Below are positions 45,155-56,235 of a stretch of DNA of 64,000 bases, in pieces. The notes beneath the pieces were generated by a model. It was not told where the DNA came from and searched no databases. It saw only the letters and a list, made by a program, of their open reading frames with translations. The position numbers and the translations under genes are program-made. Position 1 is the stretch's first letter; each line of letters opens with the position of its first letter. Origin of the DNA: Polyporus tsugae (lineage: Eukaryota; Basidiomycota; Agaricomycetes; Polyporales; Polyporaceae); contig JAHRBS010000005.1 in the NCBI GenBank assembly GCA_024305745.1, forward strand, positions 1,116,001 through 1,180,000. Reading direction: 5' to 3'.

Positions 45155-47050
45155 CTAGTAGCACTTCGGGACCTTGATCAGGTCTACACAACGAAACACG
45201 TTTAACCCGGGACACTCTGCTCGCAACTGCTCTGCGAGTTGGGATGCATCGAGCCACGATCGACATTCTTCGAAAGAAAGCGAACGGAGCCCGAGTCGCT
45301 TGACGGCCGCGTGAAGCTCAGGCAGCACGTTGGAATACACGTTAAGGTCAGCGTGCACCAAACGTACAACGCGAAGCTCCGGGAGGAACGGCTCGACGCA
45401 CTCCTCGCGCCTGTCCGCGATCGCCTTCAAGACCCTGTCGGGCTGCGTATGCGTGCCGAAAGTGAGGGTGTGGATGAGCGGCGTGACGCGCAGCACCGAC
45501 ATAACCTGCTCGACGCCCCAGTCGAAATGTTCCAGCCGTAACGTCTGCAGGCGGTCGAGCACATAATGCTCCACGATGGACATGAGGAGGTTGTCGAACG
45601 CCCTGTTCCTCAAGGACCAGCACGCGTCCGACATATTGAACTGGACGTAGAGCCCTGGCAGAGGCAATGGGATTTCGGCACCGGGGCGTAGGGCGTCCCA
45701 GTCCGAAGGTGCAGGCAAAGTTTCGGCGAACCCACCAACGATATTGTGCCCGTGCGACAGCGCCAGGGATCCGAGTCGACGGAGCATGGGGAGGGACACC
45801 GGGTGCGGGATGGCGAGCAGAGTCCTGCTATCAGGCTCGGGTATGTACGCTTCCAGGCATGTCTTCCATGACGTTAGGATGAGGACGACTGTTTGGAATT
45901 CGTGTGGGGACGTCTGTAGCCTGGATAAGAGCGCGGACGCCTTCTCCACCGCCATATGGACACGAAGGGACCGTAGACGAAGGAGGAGAATCGGAGGCAT
46001 TGCACGGTTCTCAAGCACTTCCTCGGCATGCATGAAGGGGTGGCTCAGCATGAGCTCCACGAGGTCAGGAGAACCTGCAAGGGCGTCGCAGAGCCTCCCC
46101 AAGTCATCATGGGGGAAATAGTGGGGCTCCTGGTCGGTATCGCAGAGAAGAGAAAGCGACTTGATACCTGGGTAGGCGCTGGGTTTGTAGGACCACCGAC
46201 AGTTCGTAAGGACCACCGTCTCGAGTTGGCCCGCGTTTGGAATGTCGGGAAGGACTTCCGCTTCAACCATTCTCGCAAGACCGCCTGGTGGTTGGTACGT
46301 CAAGCGAAGTTCGCGTAGCCATGGCAAGGACAGTTGTGGCAGCAAGACGGAAGCGAGAGAGATGGACGAGTGGGAGCACAGGCACAGTGACAAGCTTCGG
46401 ATAGCGGTATCATGCTCGCAGAGAGCGACCGCGACAGCACCCAGATGGTTGTCGAACCTCCACACGACGACGGTAAGAGGCCGCCCTTTGGCCTTTGAGA
46501 GAGCTTTGTTGATTAGCGCACAGTCGTTGTAGGAGGCCGTAAAGTCGGCCCAGAAGTCCGGGAAGGCGAGGCAGACCTCGCGCCATCGCGAGCAAATAGT
46601 CGCAATGCGCATCTTCTCCATGATATCTGCCCCGCTAAACCACACAAAGATGGCACGAAGAAGCTCCTCCGGAAACGCGTTGATGTTAACAAATGCGTTG
46701 CGAAATCGGCGCAGGAGGGATACAACGCGATTCAGGGTGGCAGTGGCGGCGGGGGGCTCGGGTTTCATGTGTCCGACTCTCGAGCATAGCTGCTCGACGG
46801 CCGTGTCCACGCGCACAATCTTGTCGTGGTCCGTCTTGACACGTAGACTGGCATATAGACTGGGCTTAGCGCGATCTGCATTGGGATGGTGGGGAGGCGA
46901 CACGTACCTTTGGGCTTGGGAAGTGAACTCCTTAACGTGAGATAACGCGTCTGAGGGCCTTGCATCTCGCATGTATGCTACAACTTGATCGACCAGCTTG
47001 TCGATGCCTTCAATCTTCCCCTTGTTTGAGTTCCGCTCTTTAGTCTGCAT
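45155..47050 (-). CDS. F-box / leucine-rich protein (611 aa, or 631 with retained intron)
   Basis: Either one exon of 631 codons or, more likely, exons 47050-46908 and 46847-45155 with a 60-nt intron 46848-46907 (GTACGT to CCAG, phase 2), giving 611 residues. The intron sits at the place and phase of the intron in the F-box gene at 8935, which supports splicing; being stop-free and a multiple of three, retention would also be in frame. The F-box reads NAFPEELLRAIFVWF and CSRWREVCLAFPDFWADF (about residues 105-150 in the spliced form). Leucine-rich repeats follow to LRSLSFEECRSWLDA and VDLIKVPKCY. Likely a substrate adaptor of an SCF ubiquitin ligase. Confidence 0.85.
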   Translation of the reverse strand: MQTKERNSNKGKIEGIDKLVDQVVAYMRDARPSDALSHVKEFTSQAQRYVSPPHHPNADRAKPSLYASLRVKTDHDKIVRVDTAVEQLCSRVGHMKPEPPAATATLNRVVSLLRRFRNAFVNINAFPEELLRAIFVWFSGADIMEKMRIATICSRWREVCLAFPDFWADFTASYNDCALINKALSKAKGRPLTVVVWRFDNHLGAVAVALCEHDTAIRSLSLCLCSHSSISLASVLLPQLSLPWLRELRLTYQPPGGLARMVEAEVLPDIPNAGQLETVVLTNCRWSYKPSAYPGIKSLSLLCDTDQEPHYFPHDDLGRLCDALAGSPDLVELMLSHPFMHAEEVLENRAMPPILLLRLRSLRVHMAVEKASALLSRLQTSPHEFQTVVLILTSWKTCLEAYIPEPDSRTLLAIPHPVSLPMLRRLGSLALSHGHNIVGGFAETLPAPSDWDALRPGAEIPLPLPGLYVQFNMSDACWSLRNRAFDNLLMSIVEHYVLDRLQTLRLEHFDWGVEQVMSVLRVTPLIHTLTFGTHTQPDRVLKAIADRREECVEPFLPELRVVRLVHADLNVYSNVLPELHAAVKRLGLRSLSFEECRSWLDASQLAEQLRAECPGLNVFRCVDLIKVPKCY

Positions 47051-47873
47051 TGGGCTCGGGAGAGGCGATCAAAGTAGTGTAAGAGAAAGGATGAAGAGAT
47101 GGCGGAAGTTAGGATTGCAGGACCCCTATTGATACTATAGGCTGGGTTTGTGGTGGCGATGCGTCTACGTCAGCGAGTTACCTTACACGTTCAAGCAAAC
47201 AGCACGTACCACAGTGACAAGCAGGAATAAATACTGTCGTCACCGTTTCCACAGTAGTAACTTTAACGCAATTAGGACGGACAGTCTGTCCAGAACGGTT
47301 GCGGCCATACAGCATGATGAATCGCGTCCAAACATGCTTGTGCGGTTTCAACCTCGACTGCTGGAATCCAAAATAAACATGAATGAGAAACATTGATGTA
47401 TAATGGTAGCGTTATAATGGAGGGAAGGCCCTAGTACGTACGCGCGGGGATCAACTTGCAGTTGTCATCGCTCACCAGCCCAGAATCACTTACTTGTCAT
47501 CGTTTTCAACCTCCGGGTCGTGTGCGTTGCTCTCCTTATCCATCGAGTTCAAATAGTCTTAGTGGTAGGATCTATTATGCAGGTTAAGCGTAGCGGGTCT
47601 GAGTCCTTCAAGTCGAGACGAGGCATGAGTCGGACGACTGGCAGACGCGACAAGGCATTGGCAAGGAGCTATCAACAACCGGCAAAGGCCGGACGCCCGA
47701 TTGTGACTCAGTACATTGACCGTCTCGCCGGAGGCCTCCCAGTGGTCCGACCCGCTTGAGTCTCTCTGAACGCCTTATTACAGTTTTCCTTCAATCAAGT
47801 TCCTCTCTATATCATATTTTCGCAATCTACGCAGAGTCGCACGCAAATAGCTTCGTAGGAGTGGTCCGCATGG
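47051..47873. other. Intergenic between tandem F-box family genes
   Basis: 0.8 kb without a supported gene; it would include the promoter of the 45155 gene. Confidence 0.5.
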
Positions 47874-49418
47874 CTAGTACATGACTCGATCCATGCATAT
47901 ATCATCATCATGGGTCACACTACATGAGTTCCAGTAAGCAAGCCAACCAACGTCCACAGGCTCAGGCTTCTGGGCCTTGATCAGGTCAATACAACGAACT
48001 TCTAGCCCTGCACAGTCCCCTTGGAACTGCTCCGCAATTTCGGATTCGCTCAGCCACGTTCGACACCCTTCGAACGACAGACAACGCAGGCCGAGCCGCT
48101 TGACGGCCTCCCGAAGCCCAGGCAGCACGTCGGAGTGCACCTGAACATCACCATCCGTCAAACGGACGACGCGGAGCTCCGGGAGGAACAGCTCTGAACC
48201 GCCGCGCCCCTCCTCACGCCTGTCTACGATTGCCTGCAACACCTTATCGGGCCGCGTGTGCGTAGCGAGGACGAGGGTGTGTATGTATGGCGTGATGCGC
48301 AGGATGGACATGATCCGCTCGGGGTTCCGGAAGTGCCGCACCCGGAGCGTCCGCAGGCCGTCAAGGACGTAGTGCTCCAAGATCGACGCGAGGAAATTGT
48401 CGAACGCCTTTTCCATCAGGAACCACCTCGCATCGGACGCGTCAAAGTGGATGTAGAGCCCCGGGGGACAGCGCAGGACGTCGGGGACCAGTTCGTCATC
48501 CTTGATTTCAGGCAGAGTCCCGCTGCGCACGCCGAAGATCCTGTACCCGGCCGACAACGACAGAGAGCCGAGCCGGGTGAGCATCGGGAGGGACTCCGGC
48601 CGCGGAAGGAAGAGCAGGGTCTCGCGGTCGGGCTTGGGTCTGCGCGATCCCGGCAGTTTCCTCCATGGGGTCAGGATGAGGACGACCGTCTCGAGTTCGT
48701 CCGCGGACGTGTGTAGCCTAGACAGGAGGGCGGACGCCTTCTCCACCGCCATGCACACGCGGAGGGAACGGAGGGACCGGAGGGAAACGGGTGGCAGGAG
48801 CCGGTTCTCCGCGAGGACTTCTTCGAAGTGCATGAACGGGTGGTGTAGGGTCAGGTCTTCAAGTAAGGGAGACCCTGAAAGGGCGTCACAGAGCCCCCTC
48901 CGTGACCATCTGAAGAAATGCTCGATATCGTCGTCAGTACCAGTGTTACAAACAAGGGAAAGCGATTTGATTCCGCGGTAGGAATCGGGGGCGTACGGCC
49001 ATCGACAGTTCGTGAGGACCACAGTCTCGAGTGGGCCAGCGTGCGGCGCTCCAGCGAGGACTTCCACGTCAAGCATTCCTATAAGACAGGCCAGGGGTTG
49101 GGACGTCAAGCGAAGCTCTCGTAGGCAGGGAAAGGATGTTTGCCACTCGAAGACTTTATTGAGAGCCCCGCATGACTCGGAGCACAGCGACAAGCTTTGG
49201 ATGGCATCTCCGTGCAAGCCGAGGGCGAGCACGACGGCAGGCCAGTGGTGGTCGAAGTACGACGCGGAGACGGTCAGAGTACGGCTGGCGAGACGTACAT
49301 GGATGAAATCAAAAAATGATGCCACCGCATCCGGGCGTCTCGGCGCTCTCCGGTGTGTTCGGACTCCGCCCTTGCCTGAATAATGGTCCTTCTTCGTCTC
49401 TGCCCCTCGTCCTCTCAC
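47874..49418 (-). CDS. F-box family paralogue lacking the F-box (514 aa)
   Basis: A single open frame of 514 codons. From about residue 50 it aligns throughout with the neighbour at 45155: LETVVLTNCRWPYAPDSYRG against LETVVLTNCRWSYKPSAYPG, and the C-terminal LPELRVVRLTDGDVQVHSDV against LPELRVVRLVHADLNVYSNV. The first 40 residues are unrelated, basic and low-complexity, and no F-box or coiled N-terminus is found upstream to 49600. So this is a tandem duplicate cut off upstream of the leucine-rich part. It could be a leucine-rich protein without Skp1 binding (a possible competitor) or a truncated pseudogene; the open frame over 500 codons argues that decay, if any, is recent. Start codon uncertain. 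Confidence 0.65.
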   Translation of the reverse strand: MRGRGAETKKDHYSGKGGVRTHRRAPRRPDAVASFFDFIHVRLASRTLTVSASYFDHHWPAVVLALGLHGDAIQSLSLCSESCGALNKVFEWQTSFPCLRELRLTSQPLACLIGMLDVEVLAGAPHAGPLETVVLTNCRWPYAPDSYRGIKSLSLVCNTGTDDDIEHFFRWSRRGLCDALSGSPLLEDLTLHHPFMHFEEVLAENRLLPPVSLRSLRSLRVCMAVEKASALLSRLHTSADELETVVLILTPWRKLPGSRRPKPDRETLLFLPRPESLPMLTRLGSLSLSAGYRIFGVRSGTLPEIKDDELVPDVLRCPPGLYIHFDASDARWFLMEKAFDNFLASILEHYVLDGLRTLRVRHFRNPERIMSILRITPYIHTLVLATHTRPDKVLQAIVDRREEGRGGSELFLPELRVVRLTDGDVQVHSDVLPGLREAVKRLGLRCLSFEGCRTWLSESEIAEQFQGDCAGLEVRCIDLIKAQKPEPVDVGWLAYWNSCSVTHDDDICMDRVMY

Positions 49419-51469
49419 CAGTCGTTAGCTAGCAACATATCGTATTTTCTGCTCTGCTAAACTACTATAACATCAAGTGGGCCAAGGATTCTTCGTTCTC
49501 CACTAGACACGCAAGTCCACTTATAATAAGCGCGCACGGGCCAGGGCCGGGGCCGACGATTCCGACTGGCCACTCAGCTGAGCACGCCTTCAGCTATTAT
49601 GTAAGGGAAGTTTGCTCGTTCCGAAAAGGAAACCATATCGTACTCCGAGCCCCAGTTTCTAGGATTGTCACAATTCTGTGCAGCGCACTGTACATTCGTC
49701 TGCCTGATTAGCTAATCAAACAACCAGCGCTTAAATTATGGGACTGACGGCGCGAGAAAGAACATACTCTCTCTTTCCTTCTGCCACAATCATTCCTCTG
49801 CCAGTGGTCCTTCTACTTCCAATGGCATTCAACCTCACTGTCAACTCCTACGAGAGCCTGTCTCTCATCATCGTCGCGTTCCTCGTTTGCGGTCTTGTCT
49901 TCAAGCTTGGGATGGAACTCGTACCTGTGCTTCGCACATGGGACCCACCACGGGAGGGCGGGGCGGTCATTGAGATGGGGGATGTTCGTCGGGCGGAGGG
50001 CAGTGGGGACGCCTGAGCACACAATTCACCAGGTAGGTTGGTAGGTTCTCTCTCAACCACGTTCAGTCTCACAGTCTCCTCGTTATTAGGTTGTGCGCGC
50101 TCCAACCAGGTCGACAGGTGCGTCCGCTCGTCTCTGATATACCCCATCTTACGCCCTCCCACTAGTTTCTCGCACGCGCACTCGTGGATCAAACATGACC
50201 ACCACCACGCCCATAGCTCGTCCATTCTGTACCTCGTACTTCGGTAACGTTTACCGGCATAGGTCAATGCTGACTTCTGCATTTGTTTAGGCACGTCATA
50301 TGCACCGCAGTTCTCTTTGTTTCCTTCCGCGCCGGCTCAACATTTCACCTTGCAGTTGCGTTGTATCTCGCTCTGTTTGTTGTTCTGCTTACCTTTGCTT
50401 AATATTTCTACTGTCGCTACGATCAGTGCGTCATATCCTTCATATCCTTTGATTACGAACATCCTTCTTTCGAGCAAGTCTGTTCGTCTAGTTGCGTAGC
50501 ACAGCCAGCAGCCAGACTTCAATCTCATACATGTACCATAACTGTACCAATCTCTGCTATGGAAGTCTACTGTACTATAGCATATTTTACGCCTTATTGG
50601 ACGCTGCTTTATACTCTACGTACTTCCCATCCTAGACCATGGCTGGAATCACTGTACACCAATAGAATGCATAATATATTTTTACCACTAATGTGCTTAC
50701 GGCGACCACACTATCATTTGATCATCTCACATAGTTGCGGAAAAACTCACGGTTTGCTTGCCATCGCTCGACCAGAGTACTCACTGAAGTACAGTTTGTA
50801 GCGGACGCTCCAGGCTTAAGACGTTACTTCGAAGTTCGAAGCATGACAGTGGCTGTACTCTTTCTCCGCGCTTCTTGCGCTCGACGCGTCTTGATGTAGC
50901 TACTTCGCGCCACTGTCCTAGCTACTCCGTTCGAAAAGTGAGCCCAGGGGAAGGGTGTAGCCTCCTCTTGTCAGTCTTGACCGCGTAGCCAGAGGAGTGG
51001 ACTTTTAAAGTCCGCTCAAGCTGGCCTAAGCACGAGCGTCGATGTCCTATGCGCCGCACTGGTACTTACGTCTGGCACTGATCAGCAAAAGTACTAAACT
51101 ATTGCCCAGTTTTGCATGGTCGGGCTGGCCAACGTAATGCCGAAAAGATGACGCATGAACCGCCAAGCGGCGTACACTGGGGATCAGGGTGGATTTTTCT
51201 CTTGACAATTCAGAGAATATATAGAGTTGGGCCTAAGTAGTCTCCGGATAATCGACGATCGAACCCCAACCCATTTTTTCTCGGATTGGACGTAGATTAC
51301 GACCACGTGACAGGCGCGATGTGTGCAGCGAGCGGATCTCGGGCATCCAGCTCGACGCGCTTTGCTGGCCTTGGATCATCATCACCTTCGCCCACGCTGC
51401 CCTTGTACATACAGTACCGTCTCCCATCACCTTCAATACACTACTTTCCCCGCATAAACATCGTCCACA
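49419..51469. other. Gene-poor region upstream of the transposase
   Basis: 2 kb with one small candidate ORF (49738-50016, listed separately). I looked for a matching inverted repeat of the element at 54795-55273 and for CACTA-type ends and saw none. Confidence 0.4.
49738..50016 (+). CDS. Small putative membrane protein (92 aa)
   Basis: A 92-codon ORF with one clear hydrophobic helix (SLIIVAFLVCGLVFKL) followed by a charged tail. A second Met at 49822 could be the true start and would leave 64 residues. The N-terminal part is also hydrophobic. There is no recognisable family and no supporting splice structure, so this is a weak call; it might also be the last exon of a decayed larger gene. 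Confidence 0.3.
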   Translation: MGLTARERTYSLFPSATIIPLPVVLLLPMAFNLTVNSYESLSLIIVAFLVCGLVFKLGMELVPVLRTWDPPREGGAVIEMGDVRRAEGSGDA

Positions 51470-54400
51470 ATGTCAACCAAGCGTGCACCACGCTCCAAGC
51501 AGCGCCATCCCTGCCTGTGTCGCCCTTGCCGACAAGCTCGCGGCGGTGCCAGCATCAACCTCGCCGGTATGCAGCAGCGCAAGACCATCCAGCGCCATAT
51601 CGAAGCCCAGGCCGCAAAGGACCTCCAAGAAGGTCGTCTACCATCGGAAGAGGAGCACGCGAAGATCATGGCGTTATTGCATGACGCAGGGGTACGGTTC
51701 GTCTATCCTCGTGCGCCTCCTCCCACCGCGGCCATCACTGGTACGCAGGATCACTCTATGCGCGACTCTACCGCTCCGCCCCCCGGGAATTCTCTCCATG
51801 CGTCTGTCGCTCCTGTTCCCGAGGTCTTTGACAGTGCGCTGGGCGATGCGCAGCAAGACACCGGCGACAGGATCTCTGTGGCGGAGAGTGGTAGTGGTAC
51901 TCCCGAACGCATGGCTGTCGACGGAGCTCTGGGTTTGGACAACCACTGCAACTCTGTCTCTGAGGCCGAGGAACAGCCCCCAGAAGACTGTGATGTACTT
52001 GGCGACACACTCTTCGAGCTGGAGTCCCATGTCGGCCGGCATTTTTCTGACCGAGGCCGGCCCTCTCTGCAGACAAGATCTCCATCACTTGGCTCTCGCT
52101 CTGTCCCCTCGGCCTACTCCTTGCTTGATGACGCACCTGTGTTCGGTGATGATCTTGGCGACGAAACGTTCAGCATCAGCTCGCACTTGGAAGATTCTCG
52201 ACAAGACTTTAGGCAGGAAAGTCCTGGCCGCCGCTCGCTGAGCTCGCACCTGGATGAGAACGAAGAAGACATAGAACGACGACCTGTTTCCAGACAAGGT
52301 TGCATTCGATCCCAGCTCCTACGCCAATGGACAACTTCCCCCCGCTTTCTCTGAGGACTCTCTCATCCGTCGAGCCTACATCCAGGCTTTCATTGCCTCG
52401 GCTTTCCACGGAGCCACAAACGAGCTTGTACGTCACACGCTCACCAGCGAACGGGGAAACCTTGCCTCTCTGTGCCACCGGTTTGGCTATGACTTACCTG
52501 GCCTTTGTCACACTCCGTACGGTTGAACGCCGCCTCGGTGTCGACCCAGACCAGCACATTATCTATTACTTTGTCTGTGACAACTGCTGGAGTCGACATC
52601 ACCCCTCTGTGCTCTCTAAACTCGAACACTCGCGATGCTTACAGCTAGGATGTACCGGGAGGCTGTATGATGTGAAAACATTGTCTGACGGCCAGCGGAG
52701 ACGACGTCCCCTCAAGCCCCTACCGACAGTATCCCTGAGGCAGCAAATTCAACGGATCCTCCTGCGACCGGGCAAGCCCTCCGAGTTGGACGCATGGCGT
52801 GAGAGCGAGGACGACGCCCAGGGAGAGAAGGAGCCCGTAGCGCAGGAATATTGGCCTGGCTTCCACGACCCGGACTTCCGGCTTTACGACATGTGGGACG
52901 GCTGGGGCTGGAATGCCATCCAGGCAGGCTTAGCCCGTCGTCGAGGTGGGCGATGGGAAGTCGAGGACGTGGATGTTGGTGAGATGCACCAGTGTTTCGT
53001 AGCACTGCGAATGGGGCTTGTGGTGATCTTCAACATAGATTGGTGCGGCCGTGCTAATCATTCTATGTTCTTGTTTATCATTACTTACTTCCACGGCTAG
53101 GTTCCGAGGTTTCAAACGAGGGAAGTACTCCGTCGGGGCCACCGACGCGACAATATGCAACAATCCTCGCGCTAAACAATTTCTTCTCGAGGAGACGATC
53201 TTGCTGGCCATCATTCCCGGTCCCGAGGAGCCATCATTGGAGCAGCTTAACGCTGTGCTTGAGCCGTTCGTGGCCGATGCACGCCACATGTACCAAGGTA
53301 CGCATACTGGCACGACTAGTGTGCAACAGTTGCTCATATTATTATCGCTTTATTTATCCAGGAGTTCCTATGCAACTCGCTGGCGCCGACCCCGATGATC
53401 CTTCACAGGTAAACATGTACCTGAATATTCTCGCGGCAGACCTTCCAGGCAGCCGGAAGACGACGGGACTTCACGGGCACACATCAAAAGCGTTTATGTG
53501 CTCGGTTTGTAAGAAACTGCTGCACTCACTAACCAGCCATGAGTGTTACGATGCAGCAAGTAAGTCCTCGCTTGCTTCCGATCGCTTCGTAACATGCTAG
53601 ATTGACCATATGTGTAGCGTTTGAGTATAGGGAGGATGGTCGATACCTGAAGTATGCGTTCCGTGCCCGCGATGCGGATGAAGCCACGCGGACCGAAATT
53701 GCAGAGCGCCGTCACAGTGGTGTCCGGTGGTCCGTCCTAAATCTGCTCCCTGACTGGTTTCCAGCGCGCGATGGACCACCTGACTTCATGCATGCGGCTT
53801 ACCTTGGTGCGCATCGACTATGTTTAATTATTGTATCTAATATCCAATTGTTCTAGGGGAGGCGAAGCATGTCCTCCAGGACATTCTCGTGGGCGGTGGA
53901 ATGTTCACGAAGCGGAGCAGCAAAGACAAGCCGCTGGAGAAGCTCGAAGGATTCTTCGACACAGTCTGGTGGCCCGGGAGTGCTGGGCGGGGTGCCACGA
54001 GGGGTCAGTCGTTTTTGGCCGAACAGGCACGCGGCTGACGACCATCCGCATCATCACAGATACTCAGCGGTTCTGGCAAAGCTGACCAATTTCGGAACAT
54101 GTGTGCCGTCCTCCCCGTGGCCCTCTATGCGAGTTGGCAGATCGACGGTGAGATCCCGGATCGTGACGCACCTCGTCCACAGGCACGCGAAAAAGCAGGT
54201 CGCAACCTCGAGCGGGTCGAAGGTCTTGTGAATGAGCGACGACATGCCGAAGCTATAAACACTGGCGACACCGCTGCGGAGCAACTCGAACACATCGATC
54301 ATACCCGCATGAACCGGAACTATCAAGAGCAATACTCCACCGTTCTTGTATGGCTAGCTTCTCTACGCATCTTTGGCTCTCGCTCCATCAGCGTCCAGGA

Positions 54401-54758
54401 AGCGCACCGAGCTGCGGACTGCCGTTCATGGGCGTGTCAAGCCTGGGCGCGGATGCTCTGCCACTTCACTCCTTACTTCCACATTCTTTCACATATCGTT
54501 ATTTGGATTTTGCGCCTAGGTCCCGTCTACGGGTGGTGGACATACCCGTACGAACGATTCAACGGTTTCCTCTCAAAAGTCCGACACAACAGCCATCCGG
54601 GGGAACTTGAAGCAACCATGATGCGTGCTTGGGTCAAATATCAACTGATCTATGATCTCGTAATCTGCCTTGGGGATTCAGGTCTAGAGACACTAGCACG
54701 ATGCGCGTGGTCATGGTCGAGTACCAGTGGTCTCTCTTTGGCGCTGGAATCATTGTAA
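51470..54758 (+). mobile_element. Tnp2-like (CACTA/EnSpm-type) transposase gene, frameshifted
   Basis: The sequence follows the large Tnp2-type transposase common in agaricomycetes. A basic zinc-binding-like start (HPCLCRPCRQARGG) and a low-complexity region lead into RAYIQAFIASAFHGATNELV, TLRTVERRLGVDPDQHIIYY, CDNCWSRHHPSVL, CTGRLYDVKTLSDG, FRGFKRGKYSVGA, NNPRAKQFLLEETILL, DLPGSRKTTGLHGHTSK, NLLPDWFPARDGPPDFMHAA, GGGMFTKRSSKDKPLEKLEG, WQIDGEIPDRDAPRP and YGWWTYPYERFNGFLSKV. Introns of 50-65 nt can be placed, for example 53043-53100. Frame breaks without splice signals lie near 52277, between 52440 and 52510, and near 53985 (one extra G in a GGGG run). The element is therefore probably immobile on its own. 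No terminal repeats were found around this gene. Confidence 0.85.
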
Positions 54759-54794
54759 CTGTAATGACCCACCTAGCCGGTTCTTGAATCGTTA

Positions 54795-55273
54795 CACCTC
54801 CTAACACGACAGGCACTGCCGGCAATCCTGCTGAGGAAAAATCATGTTATTTTCCGTTCCGGGACAGTCCTACCTTATCCATGAATTCTGCGTGGTGGGA
54901 TATACAGTCTTTGTATTGCCTTCACTGGGCCCATTGCGAACGGGGAAAGTTCAGCTTTCACGTCACCTCGGTAAATACTTGGAAAAGGCGATCTTCGACG
55001 CCACTTTCCCTTTATTCTGTTGGGGAAAGGCAATCCTTCTCGCACATTTCCCTCAGTTCATCCGAGAAAGTCTACCTTTTGCAGGCATTTTCCTTTGTCC
55101 TGTCAAAGGCTTCCTTTTACCACTCCGGAAACTGGGAGTAACAATGCGGTAAAGATATCCTATCGCCTAAATGTAAATCTGCGTCAATTCTCTGATAAAG
55201 GTAGGACTGTCCCGGAAAATAACATGATTTCTCCTCAGTAGGATTCCGGGCGGTGCCCGTCGTGTAAGGTGTC
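54795..55273. mobile_element. Foldback/MITE-like element with long imperfect terminal inverted repeats
   Basis: The left end (54795-54876) and the reverse complement of the right end (55273-55195) align over about 75 nt. The core AATCATGTTATTTTCC and then GGGACAGTCCTACCTT is shared almost perfectly; the left copy has a 5-nt insertion (GTTCC) between these two blocks. Both ends are flanked by TTA (54792-54794 and 55274-55276), a candidate 3-bp target duplication. The 300-bp centre has no ORF of note. The size, the long inverted repeats and the 3-bp duplication fit a non-autonomous DNA transposon (CACTA-like, first bases CAC, or PIF/Harbinger-like, TTA). It lies 36 bp after the transposase gene. 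Confidence 0.75.
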
Positions 55274-55276
55274 TTA

Positions 55277-56235
55277 CTCCCAACCCTTGACAATCTGGAT
55301 GACAGGCATACATTTTTAATCCCCTCGACCGATATCGCCTGCTTCGTTCCCTCAAATCACAAGCTTCGACATGACATTCAACCAGGACTTTAGGTAACAG
55401 TTGCGATAGTATGCAACAGGTTGATCGTCGAGTGCCCGTCCACCACCGTTTCGGCGACCTCCCAGTTGAGACGTTTTGCATTCTGCTCCCCAAGGACTGC
55501 ATGTTCACCTCCATCAGAGGTCTCCTCACACGCATGTGTCTTCGAAGACGACGCGCCGGCGGATCCGTCATGCGACGCCGCCTCCTCAGGGTGCCATGAC
55601 TCCACGGACGAAGAACGGGAACGAGTGCCCCCCCTCGGCAAGGTACACCATTGTCTGCTCCTCGTCTTCGAGGCGACGCTTGCGTCCCCGGGAGTCTGAG
55701 GTTCCCTTGCGCGCTTGCTTGCCTTGCTTGTCGCGCTTCACCATCCTCGGAGTACGTAAGGCTCCACCCCGAGGTGGGGCATGCCCTTGACACCGGCCAG
55801 TCTAAGGGATGCGGATGAGCACAGTATGCGTGTTGACGTCGATCAGAATGTTGGCCCGGATGGGGAAACGTTCCCAATCACTCTCGCTGTCAAGATAGAC
55901 GTCGATGGCGGCCTCTTTCCGAGCGCGAACAACCCCGTCGCAAAGGTGTGGAAAGGGAACTCGGGAAGCGCCGTCAGCGTTCAAGTTCGAACGAAACGCT
56001 GATGGTATTTGACATACGAGACGATGATCCGATACAAGAGTATTAGCCACAAAATCACCACGGGGACAGGCACGTCTACAACTGAGAAGACAAGTCTAGA
56101 CTACAAGCTGCACGAGCGACGACAAGCGACACGAAGACAGCAGAGACGATGAGCAACGTCCATCTGAAGCCACTACAACAGAGTCAACAAGCATCCATCA
56201 CGACGAAACAGCGTAATTCGAAATCGTGAACCCAC
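55277..56235. other. Unresolved region with overlapping ORFs on both strands
   Basis: Minus 55390-55641 and 55802-56050 and plus 55781-56002 hold polar ORFs; one minus frame reads MVKRDKQGKQARKGTS and on for about 50 codons. None has a recognised domain or connecting splice sites. Possibly remnants of element genes. Confidence 0.3.
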
